64,000 nucleotides of DNA from an uncultured Clostridia bacterium (GTDB lineage Bacteria; Bacillota; Clostridia; Christensenellales; UBA1242), in NCBI GenBank assembly GCA_934746645.1, contig CAKVFE010000001.1:62001-126000 (forward strand), given 5' to 3'. Positions 20,966-30,074 of this stretch are shown here, piece by piece. Below the pieces are notes generated by a model. The model searched no databases and was not told the origin of the DNA. It saw only the letters and a program-made list of their open reading frames with translations. Each line of letters starts with the position of its first letter. Positions within the stretch are counted from its first letter, which is position 1. The translations under genes and the position numbers were made by a program.

Positions 20966-22741
20966 TTATTTCTTTTTTAACTGTGTCAATTTTAATATAA
21001 TCAACGACAATTCTTTGCTTAAACTTTTTCTTTTTTCAATATCACTTTCTAACGATATTTTGTTAGCCAAATCTCTTTGTTTTATCTCTAATCCACTTCT
21101 TATTAATAACTTTACACAGTCATCATAATACTCAGCATTATCTAGTGATTCGGCAAAATCAAAATTGACTATATCATTAATTAGTGGAGTGTTTTCAACA
21201 TCAAACATATCGAACACATGACTAACAATTGGTGTGCGATTTTCTTTTTTACACTGGTCTATATAGTCATATAATTTTTGAATATCTGTATCCAACAAGT
21301 TATCTTTTACATCATCATTAAGTGTTGCATATTCTTTTTTATGAAGTAATGCACCCATAACAAACTTGACTGCTTTTACATATCCATTTTCTTTAGATAC
21401 AGCGTTATCGTTATTGGTTGATTTGGTTTCTTCAATACTTACATTGTCAACATCTTCTAAGTCTTTTCTTAATACATCTAATGAAATATTGCTTATATCT
21501 TTAACCAATTGCAAATACACATCTTGTTCGGAATTGCTACTAAGTTTTTTAATAACATTAAGTGAAGACACAACAAAACTATTGCGTTCTTCTGCTCGTT
21601 TAAGATTGTAGCTACTTGCATATTCATATATTAGATATTCAACCCAATATTTTGCATCAGCAATGCGTTGACGATAACTATCCACGCCATAATTAAGGAC
21701 ATATTCGTCTGGGTCAACACCTGCAGGTAACGATGTAACAAAGACATTAAGTCCTGCACTAACCAAAATATCTAAGCTTCTTAATGTGGCTTTTTTACCA
21801 GCACTATCACCATCAAAACAAACAACTACTTTATCACAATATTTCTTTAATTGTTTTGCGTGATTAGGTGTAAGAGCTGTACCCAAACAAGCTACTGCAT
21901 TTTTTACACCTGCCTTATACAATGAAATAACATCCATTTGACCTTCAACAATAATTATCTCATTTAAAGGTTCGTTATGCTTAAATTTCTTTATCTGATT
22001 AATACCATACACACATTCATTTTTCTTAAATACAATAGTTTCGGTTGTATTACGATATTTTGTGTGACTTGCTTGGTCTAATACTCTTGCACTAAACCCA
22101 ACAACATTATCATTGCTATTGATAATTGGGAATATTAATCTTTTTGCAAATACATCATAAAACTTGTTATATTGATTTTTTTCAATAATACCTGCTTTTT
22201 GCATTATGTCATAGGAATACCCTTTCTTCCTTAAATGGTCAATAACTTCGTTCCAACCAAGTGAATACCCTAATCCAAACGCTCTAATCGAGGCATTATC
22301 AAGTTTTCGTTTGCCAATAATGTAATCACGAGCAGGTTGTGCTTCCGGTAAATTAAGATTTTTGCAATAATGCAATGCTGCTTCCCTTAATACTGCGTAA
22401 ACTTGCTCTCGTTCTTTTTTCCTTTCTGCATCTTTTCCGTCATGAGAAAAGTCAGGCATTGTCAACCCAGCATTGTCAGATAATATCTTTAATGCGTCAT
22501 AGAAATCACAATTTTCCATATGTTGAACAAATGCAAATATGTCACCACTTACACCACAACCAAAACAATGATAATATTGTTCGGTACCATTTACTGCAAA
22601 ACTAGGCGTTTTTTCGTAATGGAACGGACAATTAGCCCACCATGTTTTACCTTTACGGTTAAGCGTTACATATTTTGAAACAACAGAAACTATATCATTG
22701 GCGTCTTTTACTTTTTGTTTAAATTCTTCAAAATTATCCAA
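20966..22741 (-). CDS. dnaG: DNA primase DnaG (TTG start)
   Basis: About 591 residues. The N-terminal CHC2 zinc finger is shown by CPFHYEKTPSF and YHCFGCG. The TOPRIM catalytic core has EGQMDVISLYKAG and CFDGDSAGKKATLR, carrying the metal-binding acidic residues. The C-terminal third is variable helical sequence, as expected for the helicase-binding domain. DnaG makes RNA primers at the replication fork. No ATG fits: a TTG at 22759 has no ribosome binding site, while the TTG at 22741 sits 6 bases after AAGGGG, so I place the start there (protein begins with DNFEEFKQKV after the initiator). First gene of the dnaG-rpoD-trmK operon. Confidence 0.95.
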   Translation of the reverse strand: MDNFEEFKQKVKDANDIVSVVSKYVTLNRKGKTWWANCPFHYEKTPSFAVNGTEQYYHCFGCGVSGDIFAFVQHMENCDFYDALKILSDNAGLTMPDFSHDGKDAERKKEREQVYAVLREAALHYCKNLNLPEAQPARDYIIGKRKLDNASIRAFGLGYSLGWNEVIDHLRKKGYSYDIMQKAGIIEKNQYNKFYDVFAKRLIFPIINSNDNVVGFSARVLDQASHTKYRNTTETIVFKKNECVYGINQIKKFKHNEPLNEIIIVEGQMDVISLYKAGVKNAVACLGTALTPNHAKQLKKYCDKVVVCFDGDSAGKKATLRSLDILVSAGLNVFVTSLPAGVDPDEYVLNYGVDSYRQRIADAKYWVEYLIYEYASSYNLKRAEERNSFVVSSLNVIKKLSSNSEQDVYLQLVKDISNISLDVLRKDLEDVDNVSIEETKSTNNDNAVSKENGYVKAVKFVMGALLHKKEYATLNDDVKDNLLDTDIQKLYDYIDQCKKENRTPIVSHVFDMFDVENTPLINDIVNFDFAESLDNAEYYDDCVKLLIRSGLEIKQRDLANKISLESDIEKRKSLSKELSLIILKLTQLKKK

Positions 22742-22923
22742 TAAAAACCCCTTATACAATTTGTATAAAAATACTGTCTCAATTAATTAGTACAATAAAA
22801 AAATCCTATTTCCTTTATTTTTATCAATTTTTTTCAAAAAAAATTTTAAATTTGTAAAATTTAAAACAAATTATACTTTTATAAGTAGTTTTTATAGCTA
22901 AATTATGTCCAATTTTTATTTTT

Positions 22924-23099
22924 GTAATCTTATTGAAAGTAACCAGCCTATACGGAAATTATGACAAGGAAGTCCTATACAAGCGACACGGAGTGACATT
23001 TGATATAGACTGACGCAGTCCAAATTTATGATACAAAAAGCAAAGCTTTATACCCTGCTTTTTTAAAAACTATTTATAGTTTTTGCAAAATCAAAGATT
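22924..23099. repeat. Structured intergenic repeat, copy 1
   Basis: About 176 bases that recur almost unchanged at 23111-23285, with a period of 186-187. Shared blocks include TATGACAAGGAAGTCCTATA, GACGCAGTCCAAATTTATGA and GTTTTTGCAAAATCAAAGAT. The copy contains nested inverted repeats: AAAAAGCAAAG / CCCTGCTTTTT (23035-23045, 23053-23063) and AAAAACTA / TAGTTTTT. It has no coding potential. It lies downstream of ppdK and before dnaG's far side, in minus-strand transcription order. Confidence 0.85.
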
Positions 23100-23110
23100 A
23101 TTTTTATTTA

Positions 23111-23285
23111 GTAGTCTTATTGAAAGTAACCAGCTTATACGAAAATTATGACAAGGAAGTCCTATACAAGCGACACGAAGTGGCATTTGATATAGGCTGA
23201 CGCAGTCCAAATTTATGATACAAAAAGCAGGGCTTTATACCCTGCTTTTTAAAAACTATTTGTAGTTTTTGCAAAATCAAAGATT
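23111..23285. repeat. Structured intergenic repeat, copy 2, containing the ppdK terminator
   Basis: Second tandem copy of the 176-base element. Its central hairpin AAAAAGCAGGG / CCCTGCTTTTT (23222-23232, 23240-23250; 11 bp, 7-base loop) is perfect and followed by U on the minus strand, so it can serve as the intrinsic terminator of ppdK. Further stems are GCAAAATC / GATTTTGC next to the ppdK stop, and an outer 12-base inverted repeat AATTTATGATAC / GTATCATAAATT (23210-23221, 23289-23300) that reaches the stop codon. Confidence 0.85.
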
Positions 23286-23299
23286 TTGCGTATCATAAA

Positions 23300-25927
23300 T
23301 TACTTTCCACATCTAATAGCTGCTTGAGCTGCTGCTAATCTAGCAATAGGAACTCTGAATGGAGAACATGAAACATAAGTAATACCTGACTTATGAGCAA
23401 ATTCTACGCTTAGAGGATCTGCACCTTGTTCGCCACAAATACCAATCTTGAAGTTCTTATCTACGGCTCTAGCATTCTTAACTGTGTATTGCATCAAATG
23501 ACCAACACCCTTTTCGTCAATTCTAACAAATGGGTCATATTCAAGAACTCGCTTATCATAATAATCGCCGATAAATTTACCAGCATCATCACGGCTGAAT
23601 CCAAATGTCATTTGTGTTAAGTCGTTAGTACCAAATGAGAAGAATTGAGCTTCTTTAGCAATTTCTGCTGAAGTAATAGCTGCTCTTGGGATTTCTATCA
23701 TAGTACCAATTTTATATGTTAAATCAATCTTAGCTTTAGCGATTAATTCGTCAGCTGTTGTCTTGATAATGTTTTTAACATACAAGAATTCTTTAACATC
23801 GCCAACAAGTGGAACCATAATTTCTGGATGAACATCAATTTTGTTTTTCTTTACACATTCAATAGCTGCTTCAATAACGGCTGTTGTTTGCATTTTTGCG
23901 ATTTCTGGCATAACGATTGATAGACGGCAACCACGGAATCCCATCATAGGGTTAAATTCGCTTAGACCATCAACAATATCTTTAATTTCTTGATATGTCT
24001 TACCAAGTTCTTTAGCCAATTCCTTTTGTTCTGCTGCTTCATGAGGTAAAAATTCATGTAGAGGAGGATCTAGGAATCTAATTGTTACAGGTAGACCATT
24101 CATAACTTTAAACATAGCTACGAAGTCACCTTTTTGCATAGGCAAAATTTTGTTTAATGCTTTTTCTCTTGCTTGAGAATCTTGAGCAATAATCATTTCT
24201 CTAACAGCTTTAATTCTTGAAGCTTCGAAGAACATATGCTCTGTACGGCATAGACCAATACCTGTAGCACCTAATGACAATGCACGCTTTGCATCACGCT
24301 CATTATCAGCATTTGCTCTAACTTTAACTTTTGCAAGTTCGTCAGCCCAAGACATAATTGTAGCAAAGTTACCAGTAATTTCTGCTTCACAAGTTTTGAT
24401 TTCTTGAGCATAAATCTTACCAGTAGAACCATCAATAGCTATATAGTCGCCTTCCTTTAAGATTTGACCAGCTAAAGAGATTTCTTTCTTTTCTTCTCTA
24501 ACACTTAATTGTTTGCAACCAGCAACGCAAGCTGTACCCATACCACGAGCAACAACTGCAGCGTGAGAAGTCATACCACCAGTAGCTGTAAGAACACCTA
24601 GAGCTGCTGCCATACCCTCAATATCTTCTGGGCTTGTTTCACTTCTAACCAATACAACTTTATTGCCTGCTTTCTTTAATTCTTTTGCTTTATCAGGACT
24701 TAAAGCAATAACACCACATGCAGCACCTGGGCTTGCAGCAAGACCAGTAGCAACAACTTTAGCTTTCTTTAATGCTTCAGCATCAAATGTTGGGTGCAAT
24801 AATGCATCTAGGCTCTTTGGCTCAATCTTTAATAGAGCTTCTTTCTTAGTAATCATACCTTCATTAACTAAATCAATAGCGATTTGAAGTGCAGCAGCTG
24901 CTGTACGCTTACCATTACGAGTTTGAAGCATATATAATTTACCATTTTCAATAGTAAATTCCATATCTTGCATATCTTTGTAATGTTTTTCAAGTTTGTT
25001 ACAGATAGCAACAAATTGATTGTACAAATCAACATTTTGTTCTTTTAAATGGCTAATTGGACTTGGTGTACGAATACCAGCAACAACATCTTCGCCTTGT
25101 GCATTCATCAAGTATTCACCATAAAGAGCCTTTTCACCAGTTGCTGGGTTACGAGTAAATGCAACACCTGTACCACTGGTTTCACCCATATTACCAAATA
25201 CCATACTTTGAACATTGACAGCAGTACCCCATTCACGAGGAATATCATTCATACGACGATAAACTTCTGCACGAGGATTGTTCCAAGAACGGAAAACAGC
25301 TTTTACAGCTTCAAATAATTGAGTTCTAGGATCTTGAGGGAAATCGTGTTTCAATTCTTTTTTATAGATTGCTTTGAAATCCTTTACAAGTTTTTTAAGA
25401 TCGTCAGCTGTCAAATCAGTATCTTTTTCATAACCTTTGGCTTCTTTAATCTTATCCATTGCGTGTTCAAATTTAAGTCTATCAACACCCATAACTACAT
25501 CAGCAAACATAGTAATAAATCTACGATAGCTATCATAGGCAAAACGAGTGTTATTGGTTAAAGTTGCTAAACCTTCAACAACTTCATCATTAAGACCTAA
25601 GTTAAGAATAGTATCCATCATACCTGGCATACTTGCTCTAGCACCAGAACGAACAGAAACTAATAGTGGATTTTCTTTACTACCAAATGTTTTACCTGTA
25701 ACTTTTTCTGTTTTTACAAGAGCAACTTCAATTTGTTTAACAATGTCATCAGAAATTGTTTCGTTGTCCTTATAATATTTGTTACAAGCTTCTGTAGTAA
25801 CTGTAAATCCTTGTGGAACAGGTAATCCTAAATTGGTCATTTCTGCCAAGTTGGCACCTTTACCACCAAGTAGGTTACGCATTTTTGCATTACCTTCTTT
25901 AAATAGATAAACATATTTTTTTGCCAT
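23300..25927 (-). CDS. ppdK: Pyruvate, phosphate dikinase
   Basis: 875 residues, the normal length for bacterial PPDK. It interconverts pyruvate, ATP and phosphate with phosphoenolpyruvate, AMP and pyrophosphate, and in fermentative Clostridia often works in glycolysis with pyrophosphate. The N-terminal nucleotide-binding domain has LLGGKGANLAEM. The central swivelling domain carries GGMTSHAAVVARGMG with the phospho-accepting histidine near residue 455. The C-terminal PEP/pyruvate barrel contains GCRLSIVMPEI, MIEIPRAA, FFSFGTNDLTQMTFGFSRDD and the catalytic cysteine in GICGEQG. Start ATG with AGGAG five bases upstream. It is monocistronic, with a promoter at 25969-25997 and a terminator in the repeat downstream. 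No PPDK regulatory kinase gene is adjacent. Confidence 0.97.
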   Translation of the reverse strand: MAKKYVYLFKEGNAKMRNLLGGKGANLAEMTNLGLPVPQGFTVTTEACNKYYKDNETISDDIVKQIEVALVKTEKVTGKTFGSKENPLLVSVRSGARASMPGMMDTILNLGLNDEVVEGLATLTNNTRFAYDSYRRFITMFADVVMGVDRLKFEHAMDKIKEAKGYEKDTDLTADDLKKLVKDFKAIYKKELKHDFPQDPRTQLFEAVKAVFRSWNNPRAEVYRRMNDIPREWGTAVNVQSMVFGNMGETSGTGVAFTRNPATGEKALYGEYLMNAQGEDVVAGIRTPSPISHLKEQNVDLYNQFVAICNKLEKHYKDMQDMEFTIENGKLYMLQTRNGKRTAAAALQIAIDLVNEGMITKKEALLKIEPKSLDALLHPTFDAEALKKAKVVATGLAASPGAACGVIALSPDKAKELKKAGNKVVLVRSETSPEDIEGMAAALGVLTATGGMTSHAAVVARGMGTACVAGCKQLSVREEKKEISLAGQILKEGDYIAIDGSTGKIYAQEIKTCEAEITGNFATIMSWADELAKVKVRANADNERDAKRALSLGATGIGLCRTEHMFFEASRIKAVREMIIAQDSQAREKALNKILPMQKGDFVAMFKVMNGLPVTIRFLDPPLHEFLPHEAAEQKELAKELGKTYQEIKDIVDGLSEFNPMMGFRGCRLSIVMPEIAKMQTTAVIEAAIECVKKNKIDVHPEIMVPLVGDVKEFLYVKNIIKTTADELIAKAKIDLTYKIGTMIEIPRAAITSAEIAKEAQFFSFGTNDLTQMTFGFSRDDAGKFIGDYYDKRVLEYDPFVRIDEKGVGHLMQYTVKNARAVDKNFKIGICGEQGADPLSVEFAHKSGITYVSCSPFRVPIARLAAAQAAIRCGK

Positions 25928-25968
25928 AATTTCTCCTATTAATAATTAATATTTTTGACATCAAGCAT

Positions 25969-25997
25969 ATTATAAAACATGCAGTAATTTTTGCCAA
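25969..25997 (-). promoter_or_regulatory. SigA-type promoter of ppdK
   Basis: Minus-strand TTGGCA (25992-25997), a 17-base spacer and a perfect TATAAT (25969-25974), about 40 bases before the ATG. Confidence 0.75.
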
Positions 25998-26041
25998 CTA
26001 ATTTTGTAACTTTTGCCCCAATTATAACATAAAATTTTAAT

Positions 26042-26084
26042 AAAAAAATAATGGCTAAACTGAATGTTTATAACCATTATTTTT
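26042..26084 (-). terminator. Intrinsic terminator of the BspA-like gene
   Basis: An 11-bp stem AAAAATAATGG / CCATTATTTTT (26044-26054, 26074-26084), followed on the minus strand by a U run; it lies between the BspA-like gene and the ppdK promoter. Confidence 0.75.
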
Positions 26085-26122
26085 ACTAGTTATTAATAAG
26101 CAACTCACTTATTCTTAATATA

Positions 26123-28045
26123 TTAATTATTTGTCACTTCTTTTGCAACTTCCCCATCAACACAATACACTATATAATCTGGAGTTCCATAATCCCAATT
26201 TGCAGTTTTAATTATATTATTCCATTGTTCAATGGTTCCTAAATAATTAATTTTTGTTAGTTTATCGCACCCGTTAAACATAAATGCTTGCAAATTGTTT
26301 TGTTCTGCCGCAATAGTTATTTCTTCTAAATTTTTACAATCTAGAAAAGCATATTCACCTATCGTTGTAATATAATCAGGGATAATAACACTATCAAATG
26401 TTACCCTACCTGCAAAAGCATAATCTCCTATTTTCCACAACTCACGATTTCCATTTTCACACGATAGTATATGACTGCACACTTCAGGTATTTTACCAGT
26501 TTTATTACCAATGATTATTACTCCATTTCCATCATCAATCAAACATCCTTCTTCAACACAATACTGAACATGGTTAGGATTGATACTTATATTAGATATT
26601 GGACAATATGCGAACGCACTTCCCACAATACCCACTTCTCCACTTAAAATAGATAAATTAGATAATTTTTTGCAACCATAAAAAGCTTGAGTTTTAACAC
26701 TGGCTACATTGCTGTACAAAGTTAATGATGTTAATGAAGTACAATTTTCAAATGAGTATTCATCAAATCTTATTATTCCAGAACCACCCTTAATTTGAGT
26801 TAAGTAAATACAATTAGCAAATGCATAATGTCCTATATATTTTACACTACTAGGTAATTCAACCGATGTTATACTACATTTTTCAATTGGTTCTTGTGAA
26901 GATTCATCATCTTTAACATAAAATAAGTTACTACACAATCCAACCGTTCCATCTTTAATAATCACATCGCCTAAAGTTGTCTTGTCTTTAACACCAACTG
27001 CCCACGAATCGACATACAATACTCCGTCTTTTTCATCATACAACTCTGGGTCACAATTATCAAATGCTTTTTCATACACCCACTCAACACTATCTGGTAT
27101 ATTAATATTTTTAAGTTTTTTGCATCCAGAAAAGGCATTATCATCAATAGACTTTACTGAATCTGGTATTGTAATGCTAGAAAGATAACGACAATTATAA
27201 AAGCAAAAACTAGGAATACTGTCTAAATCATCTTGTAAAATTATGGACTTAAATCCAGAATTATAAAATATACCACCACCACTAAATCTAACTCCACCAG
27301 GAATTGTTATAGTAGAATTTAAACCAGTATAAGCAAAGGCAGAAGGTCCAATTGTTGTTACAGAGTTAGGAATTGTAATTTCCTTAATTTTATGATTTGC
27401 AAATCCACTTTCAGCAATATATGTTACTTTACCCATCTTATAATCATAATTAAAAGTACTAGGTATCACAATTTCGTCAGGAACTTCATCTGCCAATTCA
27501 TTTTTATATTCATCTTTTAAAGATATTTCATACTCATCATCAATCTCTAATTGAGTTCCCTTATTATCAATTAAAGTAAAATTAAAATATTTCAAATCTG
27601 TAGATGTGGATTTTACATTATGACAACGAGTACAAACTCCATCGACATAATCATGCCACAATAACTCAATATCTTCATAGTCTTTAATATATCCACATTT
27701 TGAACATTCTTCATATTCCGTATACCCAGAATTAATGCAAGTAGGTTCAAGTCCCGCTTTAACCACAAAATTATGTCCAGTAGGTTCACCAGATTCAAAT
27801 GTCACAGAATTTTTTTCCCCACAAGCACATGATCTATAATACACAGCAGGTCGTGTACAATTAGCTGGTGATACAAGATATTTATCATTAACTACATTAA
27901 CAAAAGAATGTGTATGCAATGGATTAGATTCATTACCACCACCATTGTTACCACCACTTGAAACGCCACAACCAGAAAAAATAAATACAGACGATAAAAG
28001 TATAGTCGTCACAAGCAAAATAATTTTTGATTTTATTTTAGTCAT
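26123..28045 (-). CDS. BspA-type leucine-rich repeat surface lipoprotein
   Basis: 640 residues. The N-terminus is a lipoprotein signal: basic start, hydrophobic core and lipobox FSGC with the lipidated cysteine at position 26, followed by a Gly/Asn-rich linker. Residues about 45-165 hold three cysteine-containing segments (RSCACG, EECSKCG, CTRCH) that resemble small zinc ribbons often seen ahead of BspA repeats. Residues about 200-620 contain LRR_5 repeats of the pattern ITIPNSVTTIGPSAFAY, including CKKLKNINIPDSV and CKNLEEITIAAE. BspA-type proteins are displayed on the surface and often bind host or bacterial partners; the ligand here is unknown. Start ATG with AAGGGA 8 bases upstream; own promoter and terminator. 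Confidence 0.88.
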   Translation of the reverse strand: MTKIKSKIILLVTTILLSSVFIFSGCGVSSGGNNGGGNESNPLHTHSFVNVVNDKYLVSPANCTRPAVYYRSCACGEKNSVTFESGEPTGHNFVVKAGLEPTCINSGYTEYEECSKCGYIKDYEDIELLWHDYVDGVCTRCHNVKSTSTDLKYFNFTLIDNKGTQLEIDDEYEISLKDEYKNELADEVPDEIVIPSTFNYDYKMGKVTYIAESGFANHKIKEITIPNSVTTIGPSAFAYTGLNSTITIPGGVRFSGGGIFYNSGFKSIILQDDLDSIPSFCFYNCRYLSSITIPDSVKSIDDNAFSGCKKLKNINIPDSVEWVYEKAFDNCDPELYDEKDGVLYVDSWAVGVKDKTTLGDVIIKDGTVGLCSNLFYVKDDESSQEPIEKCSITSVELPSSVKYIGHYAFANCIYLTQIKGGSGIIRFDEYSFENCTSLTSLTLYSNVASVKTQAFYGCKKLSNLSILSGEVGIVGSAFAYCPISNISINPNHVQYCVEEGCLIDDGNGVIIIGNKTGKIPEVCSHILSCENGNRELWKIGDYAFAGRVTFDSVIIPDYITTIGEYAFLDCKNLEEITIAAEQNNLQAFMFNGCDKLTKINYLGTIEQWNNIIKTANWDYGTPDYIVYCVDGEVAKEVTNN

Positions 28046-28082
28046 AAATTAATCCCTTTTTATTAACCAATTATTTTCAATC

Positions 28083-28111
28083 ATTTTATTATCATGTGTT
28101 TATTTTGTCAA
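28083..28111 (-). promoter_or_regulatory. SigA-type promoter of the BspA-like gene
   Basis: Minus-strand TTGACA (28106-28111), 17-base spacer, TAAAAT (28083-28088), about 40 bases before the start codon. Confidence 0.7.
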
Positions 28112-28201
28112 TATAAAATATTGATAAAATTGTATATTATTTTTTCTAATTTTAATTTGAAAATAATTATTATTTTGTTTAGCACATTTTTATAAAATAA
28201 A

Positions 28202-28237
28202 AAAACAAAACATACTTATCTAAATATGTTTTGTTTT
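28202..28237 (-). terminator. Intrinsic terminator of the yqfC-to-recO operon
   Basis: A 13-bp perfect stem AAAACAAAACATA / TATGTTTTGTTTT (28202-28214, 28225-28237) followed by T-rich sequence on the minus strand, 24 bases after the recO stop. Confidence 0.8.
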
Positions 28238-28260
28238 AATTTAAATTATTAAGATATGCA

Positions 28261-28974
28261 CTAAATTGATTTAATATTTGCACCAGTACGCAAACACAAG
28301 TTTTTACCCAATATCTTTTTTATATTTTCCAACACTTCATCTTTTTGTTTTATAGAAACAAGATTTTCTAATCGAGTAGAATTGATATTATTAAGAATAC
28401 CAAATTCTTGTCTGCTAAGTTTTAGTGAGTTTAAACTTTTACAAGTTGAGCACTCCAACTCTCCCATTTCTAAATTTATGTATACATCGCCATTAAACTT
28501 CATGCCACATTCAGCACAAAAATCAAAGCTTAATCCATAGCCGATTTTATTAAGAGTTTCCAATATAAATTTAATAGCAACAATTATTGGATTTGCATCA
28601 GAATATTGCAATGTTTTCAAATAATTAATCAATGTCAAAAACCATTCTTCATCAGGCTCTTTACGCATAATTATACTTGTAGTTTCTAAAAATAAGAAAC
28701 CGGTAATTGATTTAGAATAGTTGGTAATAAGGTCATAAAAACTTTCTATTTGATAACATTCGGTAATAACAAAAAATCCATTTTTACTGGTAGCAACAAA
28801 CTCGCCAAAACAAAAAGGCATAGCAGCATATTTTAATTTTGCTTTCTCTTGTCTTACACCCTTTAATGTTGCTGTTATTAGACCAAGTTCTAAACTAAAA
28901 ATTGTAACCAATTTATCTTTTTCTTTATAGTCTATACTTTTTACTACGATACCAGTAAATTTTATCTGTTCCAA
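28261..28974 (-). CDS. recO: DNA repair protein RecO (TTG start)
   Basis: 237 residues. The N-terminal OB-fold begins with TGIVVKSIDYKEKDKLVTIF and continues to LGLITATLKGVR, the typical RecO opening. A zinc-binding region has CAECG followed about 25 residues later by CSTC. RecO loads RecA with RecF and RecR and promotes strand annealing in gap repair. The start codon is TTG at 28974, with AAGGA about 9 bases upstream; it abuts the yqzL stop (TAATTG), so the two genes are probably translationally coupled. Position after era and yqzL is the classic Bacillus order. Last gene of its operon. Confidence 0.93.
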   Translation of the reverse strand: MEQIKFTGIVVKSIDYKEKDKLVTIFSLELGLITATLKGVRQEKAKLKYAAMPFCFGEFVATSKNGFFVITECYQIESFYDLITNYSKSITGFLFLETTSIIMRKEPDEEWFLTLINYLKTLQYSDANPIIVAIKFILETLNKIGYGLSFDFCAECGMKFNGDVYINLEMGELECSTCKSLNSLKLSRQEFGILNNINSTRLENLVSIKQKDEVLENIKKILGKNLCLRTGANIKSI

Positions 28975-29070
28975 TTACTTATCTTCCTTTAGTGCCCTAT
29001 ACAATAAATAATAATTAATTTCGCCAGTTTCATTAAATAATTTCCAACAAGTATCTATCATATCATCCAT
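28975..29070 (-). CDS. yqzL: YqzL-like small protein, 31 residues
   Basis: A short minus-strand frame starting at the ATG at 29070, with a perfect AAGGAG 8 bases upstream, and ending in TAA immediately before recO. The product begins MDDMIDTCWKLFNETGEI and continues NYYLLYRALKEDK. The pattern W-K-x-F-x-x-T-G-x-I-x-x-Y-L-L-x-x-x-L matches the tiny YqzL family encoded between era and recO in Bacillus. Function is not known. The conserved location, ribosome binding site and family pattern together make it a real gene despite its length. Confidence 0.85.
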   Translation of the reverse strand: MDDMIDTCWKLFNETGEINYYLLYRALKEDK

Positions 29071-29113
29071 ACACTATCTCCTTATATAAATAGTATGTGT
29101 TAGTTACGATAAA

Positions 29114-30010
29114 TTATTTGTCTAATTCTTTAATGTCATACCCCAAATCATTAATAACTGACTGTTTATTACGCCAACCATTTTTTACTTTTACAAATAA
29201 GTTTAAATAAACTTTTTTATCTACAAGTTTTTCAATTTCGATTCTTGCTTTAGTTCCAATCTCTTTTATCATAGAACCATTTTTACCAATAATTATTTGT
29301 TTGTGAGAGTCTTTTTCACAAATAATATCTGCATCAATGTCAATATGTGATGCTTTTTCGTCAAAAACTGTAACTTCAACAGCAATACCGTGAGGTATTT
29401 CGTCTTGCAATAGCCACAATGTTTTTTCTCTTATTAATTCACTTATCATAAATCTTACAGATTTGTCTGTATATTGGTCTTCGTCAAAATATCTAATATC
29501 ATCTGATAAATATTTCTTTATCTCATTGATGACAACATCTATATTACGACCTTTAAAAGACGAAACTGGAATTATGCTTTTTACATAATCAAGTTGGTTA
29601 AGTTGTGCCAACTGTGGATACAATTTTTCATAATTAGTTAAATCTGTTTTAGTAACAATAAGCATAAGATTGTGTGTGGTTTTGAAGTCATTGATAAAAT
29701 CCAAATCTCTTTGTTTGATACCTTTACTACCGTCAACACAAAGCAACACAACATCAACACCTGCTTTTGCAGACTTTACACTTTGTTGCATATATTCGTC
29801 AAGTTTGGTATTAGCTGTATTAATACCCGGTGTATCAGTAAACACAATCTGACTATCATCGTCATTGTAAATACCTATTATATTGTTTCTGGTTGTTTGT
29901 GGCTTTGGTGATACAATAGAAACTTTAGTACCAAGTATCGCATTAAGCAATGTACTTTTTCCTGCATTGGGTCTACCCATAATAGCCACGAATCCACTTT
30001 TAAAACTCAT
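29114..30010 (-). CDS. era: GTPase Era
   Basis: 298 residues, normal length. G1 is GRPNAGKST (residues 12-20), G3 is DTPGI and G4 is TKTD. The C-terminal KH domain has the signature around IIGKNGSMIKEIGTKARIEI. Era binds the 3' end of 16S rRNA and helps mature the small ribosomal subunit. The start ATG has GGAGA upstream. Located between ybeY and yqzL-recO, as in many Firmicutes, though phoH, dgkA and cdd, which often lie nearby, are absent from this cluster. Confidence 0.97.
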   Translation of the reverse strand: MSFKSGFVAIMGRPNAGKSTLLNAILGTKVSIVSPKPQTTRNNIIGIYNDDDSQIVFTDTPGINTANTKLDEYMQQSVKSAKAGVDVVLLCVDGSKGIKQRDLDFINDFKTTHNLMLIVTKTDLTNYEKLYPQLAQLNQLDYVKSIIPVSSFKGRNIDVVINEIKKYLSDDIRYFDEDQYTDKSVRFMISELIREKTLWLLQDEIPHGIAVEVTVFDEKASHIDIDADIICEKDSHKQIIIGKNGSMIKEIGTKARIEIEKLVDKKVYLNLFVKVKNGWRNKQSVINDLGYDIKELDK

Positions 30011-30074
30011 ACATTTTCTCCAATAGTTTTGTATATTTATAATATTTTATGTATTTTTATACTGTAGTAAAAAA

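Noticed and set aside
22742..22759. Upstream TTG start for dnaG
   Set aside because: No ribosome binding site there; AAGGGG is positioned for the TTG at 22741.
22924..23285. Duplicated element as an insertion sequence or MITE
   Set aside because: No transposase, no terminal inverted repeats with target duplications that I can define; kept only as a structured repeat.
24663..25775. Plus-strand frames opposite ppdK
   Set aside because: Shadows of a highly conserved enzyme gene; no ribosome binding sites.
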